Below are positions 53,956 to 61,559 of a stretch of DNA of 64,000 nt, one piece after another; position 1 is the first letter of the stretch; each line of letters opens with the position of its first letter. The stretch is taken from positions 281,362-345,361 of the forward strand of contig NZ_FRDN01000005.1 of the NCBI RefSeq assembly GCF_900143285.1, in the 5' to 3' direction. The translations under genes were made by a program, and so were the position numbers. The notes under the pieces were generated by a model, which was not told the DNA's origin, did not search any database, and saw only the letters and a program-made list of their open reading frames with translations. The stretch comes from Desulfitobacterium chlororespirans DSM 11544. GTDB lineage: Bacteria; Bacillota; Desulfitobacteriia; Desulfitobacteriales; Desulfitobacteriaceae.

Positions 53956-55932
53956 ATGGTTTTCTCGATTAGACAAAAGATAACGGCAGTCATACTTTTT
54001 GCAGCCCTGATCCCTACAGCGTTGCTGGGGTACTTTAGCTACAGGGGAGCGAATAATGCGCTGGAAAATGAGCTTAAGAATACAGCAGAACAATCCATGC
54101 AGCGTATACAAGATTCCACGACATTGTATCTTGAAGGATATGAACAAAATCTTAAACGGTTGGGAATGGAAGAAGGTATCCTGATTGCCGCCTTGCAGGG
54201 GGAAAGTGAGGAGGCTTTGCAGAGCTTCCAACTTTATAAAGAAAGTAACCCTGACATCTTGAATATTTATTTAGGAACAAAGAGTACGGACATGATTGTG
54301 TACCCCGCGGCAGAGTTACCTCCGGGTTTTGATCCAACGGCCACGGATTGGTACCGGCAGGCGGCAAACAGCGGGCAGCTTATTTGGACCGAACCCTATG
54401 TGGATACAGCGACAAAAAGGTTAGTGGTGTCAGCGGCCAAACCTGTCCTGGACCCATCCACAAAGGAAGTAATCGGGGTGGTGGGCGTTGATATTGCACT
54501 CGATACGTTGAGTGTTTTAGTTGGGGATATGAAAATTGGCCGTCAGGGCTATATCTTCCTTTTGGATCAAAGCGGCAAAATTATGACGCATCCTGACCCT
54601 ACCCTGATTGGGGAAGAGATCCCTGTGGAAGAACTTAAGAAGGCCGTGGTTCAGGAACAAGGAATTGTCGATTATACATATGGTGGAGAAGAACAATTCA
54701 GTGTCTTTGCTACTTACCCCAAGACCCAGTGGAAATTCGTTGGCGTATTGGGATATAACGAGATCAATGAAGCGGTCTTCCAAATCCTCAGAAACACTAT
54801 TATCTATTGTGTAGTTTTTGCCGCATTAGCTATAGTTTTTGGAATATTTGCCACCCGTGGCTTTACTAAAGCCATTAAAGCCTTGTTTGCCTATAGCGAG
54901 AAAATTGGTTCCGGAGATTTCACAGTTCGAGCCAAGGCCCTGTCCCGGGATGAAACCGGTGTCTTGACCAACACCTTAAATCAAATGGTTATCCAGTTGG
55001 CGGGTCTGATCGGAAATATTAAGCATGTTGCTGAAGAGATGAATACTTCTGCTGAAACGTTGGCAGCCAGTGCCGAGGAGACGATGGCATCCAGTGAAGA
55101 GATCAATGCCACGGCAGCTCAGATTGCCGGCGGTGCTTCCGAACAAGCGGTTCAGGCGGAAAAAGGTACCCGAATGGTTACGGCACTTGCCACAAAAATT
55201 CAAACCCTCGGGGCGAACTCGGTGGAAATGGTTAACTCCTCCATGGATGCAAAACAGGCCAATGAGCGAGGGCTGCAGTCGGTTGAGCATTTGCGTGTAA
55301 AGACGGAAGACAGCAGCTTAGCTGTTGATCAAATCAGTGAAGTGATCCGTAATCTTGATGGTAAATCCCAAGCTATTGGCAGTATTCTTGCTGCAATTAC
55401 AAATATTGCAGAGCAAACCAATCTCTTGGCTTTAAATGCTTCCATTGAAGCTGCCCGAGCCGGAGAGGCCGGTCGGGGATTCTCCGTGGTGGCAGATGAG
55501 ATCCGTAAGCTTGCTGAGCAATCTGCCCAATCGGTCCAAGGGATTCAGGGGATTGTGGAAGATATTCAGCGGGAGAGCTATCATGCGGTGGGCGTGATGA
55601 AAGAAGTGAAGAATCACTCCGCAGCCACTGTGCAATCCGTGGCGGATGTCAACCAATCCTTTGCTGAGATATCTCAAGCGATGGATGGGATTAGAGAAAA
55701 AATCGCTCATACTACGGCTTTGATTCAAGAAATGACCACGGATTCCAATCAAGTTGTCGATGTAATTCAGAATATCTCCGCAGTAACCGAGGAAACCGCT
55801 GCCGCATCAGAAGAAGTGAGTGCATCCATGGAGCAAACAGCCGGTGCCTTTAGTAATGTAGTCAAAACGGCAGAAGAGCTTGAGCAGCTGGCCGGAAAAT
55901 TAAGTCTGGAAATTGCCCGATTCAAAATTTAA
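53956..55932 (+). CDS. Methyl-accepting chemotaxis protein with double Cache sensor
   Basis: A 658-residue transducer. Spans at about 9-30 and 275-297 enclose an extracellular dCache domain, recognised by [11 protein letters not shown], the typical [21 protein letters not shown] and [11 protein letters not shown] segments and a second lobe containing [20 protein letters not shown] follows (about 300-350), then a long cytoplasmic signalling domain with [18 protein letters not shown] (about 486-503). Receptors with the WxxPY-D...G-DI pattern often bind amino acids (established for dCache_1). Amino acid taxis is a fair guess given neighbouring nitrogen genes. The start is ATG 53956 after GAGAGGGG; an upstream in-frame ATG at 53902 would add 18 residues. 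Confidence 0.9.
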   Translation: MVFSIRQKITAVILFAALIPTALLGYFSYRGANNALENELKNTAEQSMQRIQDSTTLYLEGYEQNLKRLGMEEGILIAALQGESEEALQSFQLYKESNPDILNIYLGTKSTDMIVYPAAELPPGFDPTATDWYRQAANSGQLIWTEPYVDTATKRLVVSAAKPVLDPSTKEVIGVVGVDIALDTLSVLVGDMKIGRQGYIFLLDQSGKIMTHPDPTLIGEEIPVEELKKAVVQEQGIVDYTYGGEEQFSVFATYPKTQWKFVGVLGYNEINEAVFQILRNTIIYCVVFAALAIVFGIFATRGFTKAIKALFAYSEKIGSGDFTVRAKALSRDETGVLTNTLNQMVIQLAGLIGNIKHVAEEMNTSAETLAASAEETMASSEEINATAAQIAGGASEQAVQAEKGTRMVTALATKIQTLGANSVEMVNSSMDAKQANERGLQSVEHLRVKTEDSSLAVDQISEVIRNLDGKSQAIGSILAAITNIAEQTNLLALNASIEAARAGEAGRGFSVVADEIRKLAEQSAQSVQGIQGIVEDIQRESYHAVGVMKEVKNHSAATVQSVADVNQSFAEISQAMDGIREKIAHTTALIQEMTTDSNQVVDVIQNISAVTEETAAASEEVSASMEQTAGAFSNVVKTAEELEQLAGKLSLEIARFKI

Positions 55933-55970
55933 TTGAGCTAAGCACCAAATTGAAGATTTTGAAAAAGATA

Positions 55971-56006
55971 GCCCAACAGATTAGAGCATTGTCTGTTGGG
56001 CATTTT
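55971..56006 (+). terminator. Terminator after the Cache chemoreceptor gene
   Basis: GCCCAACAGA and TCTGTTGGGC form a 10-bp stem with an 11-nt loop, followed by ATTTTTATT. Confidence 0.9.
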
Positions 56007-56078
56007 TATTCGCATAGTTTCTCCCCTTTTGAGGATAATAAATTTGACTAATTATAGCCAAATTAAAGGAGGGTTCGT

Positions 56079-56909
56079 ATGTTTAAACATATTAAAGACA
56101 TGGAATATACTGTCCGTGTCGATCGCCCCGATCCTCGTTTTGCCAATCTTCTGCTTGAACAGTTTGGTGGCCCCCATGGAGAATTAAAAGCAGCGATGCA
56201 ATATTTCACTCAAGCTGTTGGCTGCAACGATCCGAAGATTCGGGATATGCTGCAGGATATCGCCGCAGAAGAACTGAGCCATTTTGAAATGGTGGGAGAA
56301 TGCATTGCCATGCTGCTTGGTCCGACGGATAAAGTATCTCGTGATTTTCCGGCGATTCATATGGCGATCTTAACAGGCGGTCCGATCTTGACTAACGCTA
56401 TGGGTATTCCTTGGAGCGCAAGCTATATAGAGACCACCGGTGACATCTATGCGGATCTAGCCTCTAATGCATCGGCTGAACTGCGGGCGAAACTCATTTA
56501 TGAGCGGTTACTCCAGCAAACCGATGACGCCGGCGTAAAAGATATGGTGCGATTTCTCCTCAGCCGGGAAGAAGCCCATAACTTCTCTTTCCTGCAGGCT
56601 ATCGAAACCCTTAAAGGAACTGGGGTAGACGCGAATTTCAGAGATACCGAGTTTACGAAGAAGTATATGAATCTATCCACCGGTGCAGGGGATTCCCGTG
56701 GTCCATGGAATCAAGGCAATGGCATCCAATATGAAGAGAATCCCAATGAAAAGTACGGTGGGCCAGCGGGATATGGTCAGGATCGTAGCGCAGGCGGCAA
56801 GGGAGAAATGGGTCCTGGCTATGATGACAGCAGGCGTAATAATCCTCAGTACACTCAGCCCAAAGCCCCTACCCCTAATGTAGCGGGACAGGAAAAACCG
56901 GTGCACTAA
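56079..56909 (+). CDS. Manganese catalase (CotJC/KatN-type)
   Basis: A 276-residue non-heme catalase. The four-helix bundle carries the dimanganese ligands: Glu in HGELKAAMQYF, EELSHFEMVGE (E-xx-H), the later E in KLIYERLLQ and EEAHNFSF (E-xx-H). The loop FPAIHMAILTGGPILTNAMGIPW is typical. The C-terminal 70 residues are Gly/Pro/Asn-rich and probably flexible. It disproportionates hydrogen peroxide; related CotJC proteins are spore-coat components in Bacilli and Clostridia. A strong GGAGGG site precedes the ATG. In an anaerobe it likely works with cytochrome bd in oxygen defence. Confidence 0.92.
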   Translation: MFKHIKDMEYTVRVDRPDPRFANLLLEQFGGPHGELKAAMQYFTQAVGCNDPKIRDMLQDIAAEELSHFEMVGECIAMLLGPTDKVSRDFPAIHMAILTGGPILTNAMGIPWSASYIETTGDIYADLASNASAELRAKLIYERLLQQTDDAGVKDMVRFLLSREEAHNFSFLQAIETLKGTGVDANFRDTEFTKKYMNLSTGAGDSRGPWNQGNGIQYEENPNEKYGGPAGYGQDRSAGGKGEMGPGYDDSRRNNPQYTQPKAPTPNVAGQEKPVH

Positions 56910-56978
56910 ACTCACACTGGACCGCGATTGGCGGGAGGTTAGCGGCTTTGAATAATGGGTATGTATTGCACTATGAAA

Positions 56979-57021
56979 ATGCTCCCTGAGAAGAGGTAAG
57001 CCTGATTCTCCAGGGAGCATT
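56979..57021 (+). terminator. Bidirectional terminator between catalase and trmO-like genes
   Basis: AATGCTCCCTG (56979-56989) and CAGGGAGCATT (57011-57021) form an 11-bp stem, with T-rich sequence on either side suiting both converging genes. Confidence 0.85.
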
Positions 57022-57029
57022 GTTTTAGA

Positions 57030-57827
57030 TTAATGGTTATGGTCGTGAGAGTGTTCATGGGCATGGTCATGAGAGTGCTTATGGGCATGGTCGTGGGAAT
57101 GGTCATGAGAGTGTTCATGGGCATGGTCATGAGAGTGTTCATGGGCATGGTCATGAGAGTGTTCATGGGGATGGTCGTGGGAATGCTCATGGGCATGGTC
57201 ATGAGAGTGTTCATGGGGATGGTCATGAGAGTGTTCATGGGGATGGTCATGAGAGTGTTCATGGTTATGGTCGTGAGAGTGTTCATGGGGATGGTCGTGA
57301 GAGTGTTCATGGGCATGGTCGTGAGAGTGTCCGTGCTCATGGTCGTGGGGAAGGCCCAGGAAATGCGCCAGGAGGTGCTCCTTGTCGGGAAGGGCATCCA
57401 TCCAGCCATCATTGGCATCAGCCTTTATATCAATGGACTTAATATAGGGTTTAATATCCAATAAAGGTGTAGCATTATAGGCATCAATGCTGGAAATGAG
57501 GATCTCGTTTCCTTCAATTCCTCTAAGCTCCACCACACTTAAGCCGAGAGGGTTGGGGCGGCGGGGAGAGCGGCTGGCAAAAATCCCCACCTCCAATTCA
57601 GGTGCGATAGACGGGTTAACTTTTAAACTCTTTTCAGATACCTTGTCAAGATAAAAAAGCAGTGTAATGTAGCGATAAGATGAAAGCTCGCTCAATCCCT
57701 CGACATACTCAGGGTTAAGGGAAATCCAGAATTCCCCGGGAGCGTCCTGCACAGGTTGCTCAGGAATCGGAAGTGTTGGTATATAGGGAGTATGAATGGT
57801 CCCAATGGGTTTCAAATCAATGTTCAT
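57030..57827 (-). CDS. TrmO-like (UPF0066) protein with long histidine-rich tail
   Basis: A 265-residue protein. The first 160 residues form a TrmO/YaeB domain: IGTIHTPY, LLFYLDKV, GIFASRSPRRPNPLGLSVVEL (about 86-106, the SAM-binding signature) and DIKPYIKSID. TrmO methylates N6-threonylcarbamoyladenosine-37 of tRNA. From about residue 160 to the end there are about twelve repeats of HSHDHxHE, over 50 histidines. The tail is encoded by 24-bp tandem repeats (about 57033-57340) and could hold many Ni2+, Co2+ or Zn2+ ions. It lies 5 bp after a CooT nickel-binding gene, so metal storage or delivery is a plausible added role. The start is ATG 57827; AAAGG 9 bp upstream lies in the end of cooT. Confidence 0.85.
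   Translation of the reverse strand: MNIDLKPIGTIHTPYIPTLPIPEQPVQDAPGEFWISLNPEYVEGLSELSSYRYITLLFYLDKVSEKSLKVNPSIAPELEVGIFASRSPRRPNPLGLSVVELRGIEGNEILISSIDAYNATPLLDIKPYIKSIDIKADANDGWMDALPDKEHLLAHFLGLPHDHEHGHSHDHAHEHSHDHPHEHSHDHNHEHSHDHPHEHSHDHPHEHSHDHAHEHSHDHPHEHSHDHAHEHSHDHAHEHSHDHSHDHAHKHSHDHAHEHSHDHNH
57033..57340 (-). repeat. 24-bp tandem repeats encoding the His-rich tail
   Basis: About twelve units of 24 bp (plus-strand form TGTTCATGGGCATGGTCATG and near variants), in frame within the trmO-like gene. Variation is mostly at one codon (Ala, Pro or Asn), showing recent repeat expansion with selection for His. Confidence 0.85.
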
Positions 57828-57832
57828 ACATA

Positions 57833-58021
57833 TCAACCTTTCTCAAGCACAATGCGATGATTGAGCAAATTCATATCCTTTATACTCGCTCTGATAAACT
57901 TTTGCTTGCCGTAAATATCGACGAGCTTCAGCCCTTCGTCATGAGGTTCGATAATATCCACCGCTTCCATAAATAGAACTTCTTCAACACCATCTTTCAA
58001 ATAAGCATTTGCTTCACACAT
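57833..58021 (-). CDS. cooT: CooT-family nickel-binding protein
   Basis: A 62-residue protein starting MCEANAYLKDG and containing MEAVDIIEPHDEGLKLVDIYGKQ-like strands, matching the small CooT family whose N-terminal Cys2 binds Ni2+ in a homodimer (established for Rhodospirillum rubrum CooT). The start is set at 58021: the AAGGAGG site is 7 bp from that ATG but only 1-2 bp from the upstream ATG at 58027, and only this start puts Cys at position 2. The gene is followed after 5 bp by the His-rich TrmO-like gene, whose ribosome site lies within cooT. Confidence 0.85.
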   Translation of the reverse strand: MCEANAYLKDGVEEVLFMEAVDIIEPHDEGLKLVDIYGKQKFIRASIKDMNLLNHRIVLEKG

Positions 58022-58091
58022 TGCCATTCCTCCTTATCATGAGTAACCTACCTAAACTATTTTAAAGCCCAATCCTTCCGTGCTGTATATG

Positions 58092-58178
58092 TTAATGCGA
58101 AAAGAGTGCTAAAAAGCCATGGAGATACCATTGTAACGGCAAGACCTCCATGGCCTTATTAATCCATTCCTTTATCAT
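58092..58178 (-). CDS. Possible 28-residue small hydrophobic peptide
   Basis: A short frame starting at ATG 58178, with GGAG 8 bp upstream on the minus strand; it reads MIKEWINKAMEVLPLQWYLH and ends with a hydrophobic FLALFSH tail. It lies 70 bp upstream of cooT and overlaps a terminator-like hairpin. It may be a small membrane peptide, a leader peptide, or chance. Confidence 0.25.
   Translation of the reverse strand: MIKEWINKAMEVLPLQWYLHGFLALFSH
58107..58158 (-). terminator. Terminator-like hairpin upstream of cooT
   Basis: GCCATGGAG and CTCCATGGC (58116-58124, 58146-58154) form a 9-bp stem with a 21-nt loop. On the minus strand it is followed by TTTTTAG. It lies between the start region and cooT and could attenuate the cooT-trmO transcript. 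Confidence 0.45.
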
Positions 58179-58286
58179 GGTTATTCTCCATTCATTAAAA
58201 TTTTCCTTCTTTATTTTTACATGTTTCGGTGATAATTCGGGAAGTTTAATAGATGTATTAAGAAGCTTTTTGGAGGTGTCATTTTT

Positions 58287-58502
58287 ATGCCAATGATTCA
58301 CTTTGATGGTCCTGTACTTACTATGGATCAGAAGCGAAGTCTAATTCATGGAATATCCCAAGCAGCCTCTCAAGCAACAGGATTGCCAATGGCCTCCTTT
58401 ACTGTTGTTCTCGATGAGCATGAGTACAGCAACTTTGGTATCGGGGGAGAAGTATTGGTTGAGTCTAATTTTTGGGCTAAGGTTAAAGAGATTAAGGACT
58501 AA
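58287..58502 (+). CDS. 4-oxalocrotonate tautomerase-family protein
   Basis: A 71-residue protein of the tautomerase superfamily. The second residue is Pro (MPMIHFDGP), which after Met removal would be the catalytic N-terminal Pro1. The middle has the typical helix MDQKRSLIHGISQAAS and strand SFTVVLDE, then a conserved NFGIGGEVL turn. The usual 4-OT Arg residues are not obvious, so the substrate is uncertain. GGAGGTG lies 9 bp before the start. The gene is monocistronic. Confidence 0.85.
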   Translation: MPMIHFDGPVLTMDQKRSLIHGISQAASQATGLPMASFTVVLDEHEYSNFGIGGEVLVESNFWAKVKEIKD

Positions 58503-58530
58503 GGATGAGTGTTTTCAATCTGACGAAGCT

Positions 58531-58564
58531 ATAAAGCTAGCGGAAATCTCCGCTAGCTTTATTT
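58531..58564 (+). terminator. Terminator after the tautomerase gene
   Basis: AAAGCTAGCGGA and TCCGCTAGCTTT form a perfect 12-bp stem with a 4-nt loop, followed by ATTTT. Confidence 0.92.
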
Positions 58565-58633
58565 TGCTATTGAAAAAATTCCACTTTTAGAGGATGATTA
58601 ATAAATAGGTCGAGTATCGGAAAAGTGGGTGAA

Positions 58634-59800
58634 ATGATGGAGATGATGGAAAAAATCTTACGGGAACGAAATTGGCAGGACTTGGAGAAGTTGGTTCGTG
58701 TCAGCAGTAAAAAAGCAATTCGTACCTTAGTAAACAGGATTTATATAAAGGATGGATTGGTTTTTTGGCGTGCAGTAGAAGCACTGGGGGTTGCTTCCGC
58801 TTTGGATGAGAAACAGAAGAAGGATTCTTCTGTGGAACTGGTACGCCGGTATTTTTGGTCTTTGAATGAAGAATCCGGTGGCAATGCTTGGAATGCGGCT
58901 GAGGCGATTGGCAGTATCATGGCCTCTAACCCTAAGGAGTGCGGTCACTTTAACTGGATGTTTGCTAATCTTTTGGAAGATGAAAGCTTGCAGGAAGGGG
59001 TTCTTTGGGGGGTGCTTAACCTCTCCATTAATGCTCCCGAAGTGGTGGACCCCTTAATGGAGAGGGTGTATCCTTTTCTCGAAGCCCGGGATGCCAACCA
59101 GAGAGGGCTGGCGGTCTGGATTTTTTCTTTGATGAAAGCCTGTCCCTCAGCCAATGAACGGTGGGAGATTGGGGAGGAATTGCATAAGATACTTATTCAG
59201 GATCAAGAGATGGCTGAAATCTATTTGGAAGGGGAATATTACCATTTTCCGGTCTCTGTATTATTAGGAAAAGAGATAATTGCTTTCTCTGCCAGAGAAT
59301 ATGAGCAAGCAGATTTCACCTGGAGTATCAGCGTGGCCAGTTCTCAGAAAGGCCTTTGCTGGGTAGGTTTAGGGACTCCGGAAAAAGAGGAAGGTGAAGT
59401 AAGAGCGTGGGCGCGGAAGCGTATGCCTGGAGCATTGGTTATTCCTCGTGCTCTGCCTAATCAAAAGGTTATGGAGCAGTTGGAAGAATATTTTTCAGGT
59501 ATCCGCCAAGATTTTAATCTTCCCTTGGACCCCAGGGGAACAGATTTTCAACTTAAAGTATGGGAAGAGCTGTGCAGAATACCCTATGGGGAAACTCGCA
59601 GTTATGGCGAGATTGCTCAAAATATTGGCAACCCTAAAGGCCAAAGGGCCGTAGGTTTGGCGAATAACAAGAATCCCATAGCCATCATCATACCCTGTCA
59701 TCGGGTAGTAGGTAAAAAGGGCGATTTGGTGGGATATGCCAGTGGTCTTGATCATAAAGTGCGGCTTCTCGACTGGGAAGCAGCCCATCGTCACCAATAA
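58634..59800 (+). CDS. HEAT-like (DVU0298-type) domain fused to methylated-DNA cysteine methyltransferase
   Basis: A fusion of about 388 residues. The N-terminal half (about 1-195) is all helical, with repeated hydrophobic helices such as VFWRAVEALGVASAL and GGNAWNAAEAIGSIMA plus the VRRYFWSLNEESGG segment, matching the DVU0298/HEAT-repeat family. The C-terminal half is a complete Ogt: RNase H-like domain (about 205-290), FQLKVWEELCRIPYGETRSYGEIA, and the active-site IIPCHRVVG with acceptor Cys near residue 355, then GYASGLDHK. Ogt repairs O6-alkylguanine in a suicide reaction. The HEAT part may bind DNA or a partner (inference). The start is one of several closely spaced ATGs (58634, 58637, 58643) or GTG 58625. 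Confidence 0.85.
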   Translation: MMEMMEKILRERNWQDLEKLVRVSSKKAIRTLVNRIYIKDGLVFWRAVEALGVASALDEKQKKDSSVELVRRYFWSLNEESGGNAWNAAEAIGSIMASNPKECGHFNWMFANLLEDESLQEGVLWGVLNLSINAPEVVDPLMERVYPFLEARDANQRGLAVWIFSLMKACPSANERWEIGEELHKILIQDQEMAEIYLEGEYYHFPVSVLLGKEIIAFSAREYEQADFTWSISVASSQKGLCWVGLGTPEKEEGEVRAWARKRMPGALVIPRALPNQKVMEQLEEYFSGIRQDFNLPLDPRGTDFQLKVWEELCRIPYGETRSYGEIAQNIGNPKGQRAVGLANNKNPIAIIIPCHRVVGKKGDLVGYASGLDHKVRLLDWEAAHRHQ

Positions 59801-59839
59801 GGCTCTATAAGTGGCAGTTTAAATAGTGGAGGTATTGAA

Positions 59840-60220
59840 TTGAGCGAGAAGAAATTGTTCCAAGGTTTAGCTCATATTGGGATTAAAACAATCGATATGG
59901 ATCAGGCTGTTGCCTTTTATTCTGAGGTGCTTGGCTTTGAACTCATCGAGCGGATAAAACCCGGGGATGTGGAGCTTGTTTTTATGAAGCACGGGGAAAC
60001 CGTTGTTGAGCTGATTGAAATCAATGACCAAAGGAAATTCGGAGATGGCGTGGTCAACCATCTGGCACTGGGAGTAAAAGATATCTTTCAGGCGGTAGCC
60101 TGGTTGAAGGATCACCATGTAGAATGTATTGATGAAGAACCTCGTGAGATGGAAGGAGGACGCTATAATTTTTTCTTTAGAGGTCCCTCAGGTGAGAAAC
60201 TGGAGCTATTCCAGGGATAA
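59840..60220 (+). CDS. VOC-family (glyoxalase I-like) protein
   Basis: A 126-residue vicinal-oxygen-chelate protein with the N-terminal metal His in LAHIGIKTIDMDQAVAFY, a Glu in TVVELIEI, a second His in VNHLALGVKD (about 73) and a final Glu in GEKLELFQG. This His-Glu-His-Glu pattern fits glyoxalase I or methylmalonyl-CoA epimerase-like enzymes; length and the LGFELIERI segment do not separate the two. The start is TTG 59840 with GGAGG 7 bp upstream. Confidence 0.8.
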   Translation: MSEKKLFQGLAHIGIKTIDMDQAVAFYSEVLGFELIERIKPGDVELVFMKHGETVVELIEINDQRKFGDGVVNHLALGVKDIFQAVAWLKDHHVECIDEEPREMEGGRYNFFFRGPSGEKLELFQG

Positions 60221-60240
60221 TCAGCAGCTCAGCCGAGGAA

Positions 60241-61227
60241 ATGGGAGGCAATACCAAGTTGAGTTACGGTAGGGAAGAAAAATCAAACTTTAATTGGCAA
60301 AATGGGGATAAACGTTATTTCACTTTAAACCAACATTTGCGCCATGTTTTTGGTGACAAAGTGTTCAAGGTATCCCTTGATGCAGGATTTACCTGTCCTA
60401 ATCGGGATGGCCGGGTTGGAACGGGAGGCTGCATTTATTGCAGCGCGAGAGGTTCCGGGGACTTTGCCGGTCAGGCGGAGCAATCGATTCATGAACAATT
60501 CTGTGAAATCAAGGAGGTCATGAACCGGAAATGGTCCAGTGCCAAATATCTGGCTTATTTTCAGGCTTATACCAATACCTATGCCCCACTGAAGCGCTTG
60601 CGGGAGGTCTATGAGCAAGCTTTGGCGGAGGAGGGAGTGGTCGGTCTGTCCATTGCCACCCGTCCGGATTGTTTACCGTTTGAGGTGCTCGATTATTTGG
60701 AAGAGCTCAATCAGCGAACTTATCTCTGGGTGGAGCTGGGCCTGCAAAGTATTCATGATCGGACCATGGAATGGGTGGGGAGAGGACATACTTATAAGGA
60801 TTTTCTTCAGGGTTTGGATAAGCTCCGCCGAAGAAACATACGGGTCTGTGCCCATATGATTTATGGGCTGCCGGGGGAAACCCTTGAGGATATGTTCAGC
60901 TCAGCACAAACTTTAGCCAAACTCGATGTGCAGGGAGTTAAGCTGCATCTTTTGCATGTGTTGCAGGGTACACCTTTGGCTGATATCTATGAGCAGAGCC
61001 CTTTTCCCTTACTCACTCAGGATGAGTATATCCAGCTGATTTGCGATACACTGGAGATCCTGCCTGAACAGACGGTTATTCACCGCTTGACTGGAGATGC
61101 TCCCCGAAAGGATTTGCTAGCCCCTCTGTGGAGTCTGAAAAAATGGGAAGTCCTTAATGCCATTGACCGGGAACTGGAAAGAAGGGGAACATGGCAGGGG
61201 AAAAAGGTGCAAAATAAAAACGGCTGA
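60241..61227 (+). CDS. Radical SAM protein, TIGR01212/YtqA type
   Basis: A 328-residue Elp3-like radical SAM protein. It has KVSLDAGFTCPNRDGRVGTGGCIYC, in which the cluster Cys pattern (Cys at about 48, 60 and 63) with a long first spacing is typical of this subfamily. IATRPDCLPFEVLDYL, WVELGLQS and THRLTGDAPRKDL-like segments at the end complete it. It is related to tRNA- or histone-modifying Elp3 by fold; the reaction is unknown. The start is ATG 60241 with GAGGAA just upstream; TTG 60259 with GGGAGG is an alternative. Confidence 0.85.
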   Translation: MGGNTKLSYGREEKSNFNWQNGDKRYFTLNQHLRHVFGDKVFKVSLDAGFTCPNRDGRVGTGGCIYCSARGSGDFAGQAEQSIHEQFCEIKEVMNRKWSSAKYLAYFQAYTNTYAPLKRLREVYEQALAEEGVVGLSIATRPDCLPFEVLDYLEELNQRTYLWVELGLQSIHDRTMEWVGRGHTYKDFLQGLDKLRRRNIRVCAHMIYGLPGETLEDMFSSAQTLAKLDVQGVKLHLLHVLQGTPLADIYEQSPFPLLTQDEYIQLICDTLEILPEQTVIHRLTGDAPRKDLLAPLWSLKKWEVLNAIDRELERRGTWQGKKVQNKNG

Positions 61228-61305
61228 CACCACCCATTCAATTAACGAAGTGGAATTAGCCGTAACTAGTTTAGCAACACAAGTTTTTGGACTTTGGTTA
61301 GATTA

Positions 61306-61500
61306 TTAACCTTTCTCGAATAGTTTGGTGTGACTTTGAACATGGGGATAGTATGGATTCGCCGGAGAGGAGTCACTCTTATCCCGTTGAGAAGGAGTTC
61401 TAAGGGCAGGCGCTAAAGAGAGATAGCGCTTTAAGCTGTCGGTATGGGTCTGGAGGATGGCTTGATAAACTGGGTCAGGGGTTAGTTTTTGTGAATTCAT
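61306..61500 (-). CDS. Small protein of unknown function downstream of eam
   Basis: A 64-residue frame, not recognised. It starts MNSQKLTPDPVYQAILQ with AGGAGGA 7 bp upstream on the minus strand, a strong site. The N-terminal half is helical, with the rest Pro, Ser and Tyr rich. It lies 60 bp after the glutamate 2,3-aminomutase stop in the same direction, so probably cotranscribed and under the same c-di-AMP riboswitch. Confidence 0.6.
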   Translation of the reverse strand: MNSQKLTPDPVYQAILQTHTDSLKRYLSLAPALRTPSQRDKSDSSPANPYYPHVQSHTKLFEKG

Positions 61501-61559
61501 ACCGATTCCTCCTAACATAATTATTTGGACTTATTATTTCACCTTAGGTGGAAATTAGT

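Noticed and set aside
57033-57340. CRISPR array
   Set aside because: The repeats are contiguous, in frame, 24 bp long and without spacers; there are no cas genes. The 12-bp array at 15211-15300 fails for the same reason.
57033-57464. Plus-strand frame of Met-Gly-Met-Val-like repeats opposite the His-rich tail
   Set aside because: It is the complement of the 24-bp His-coding repeats; the minus-strand gene has a real domain and ribosome site.
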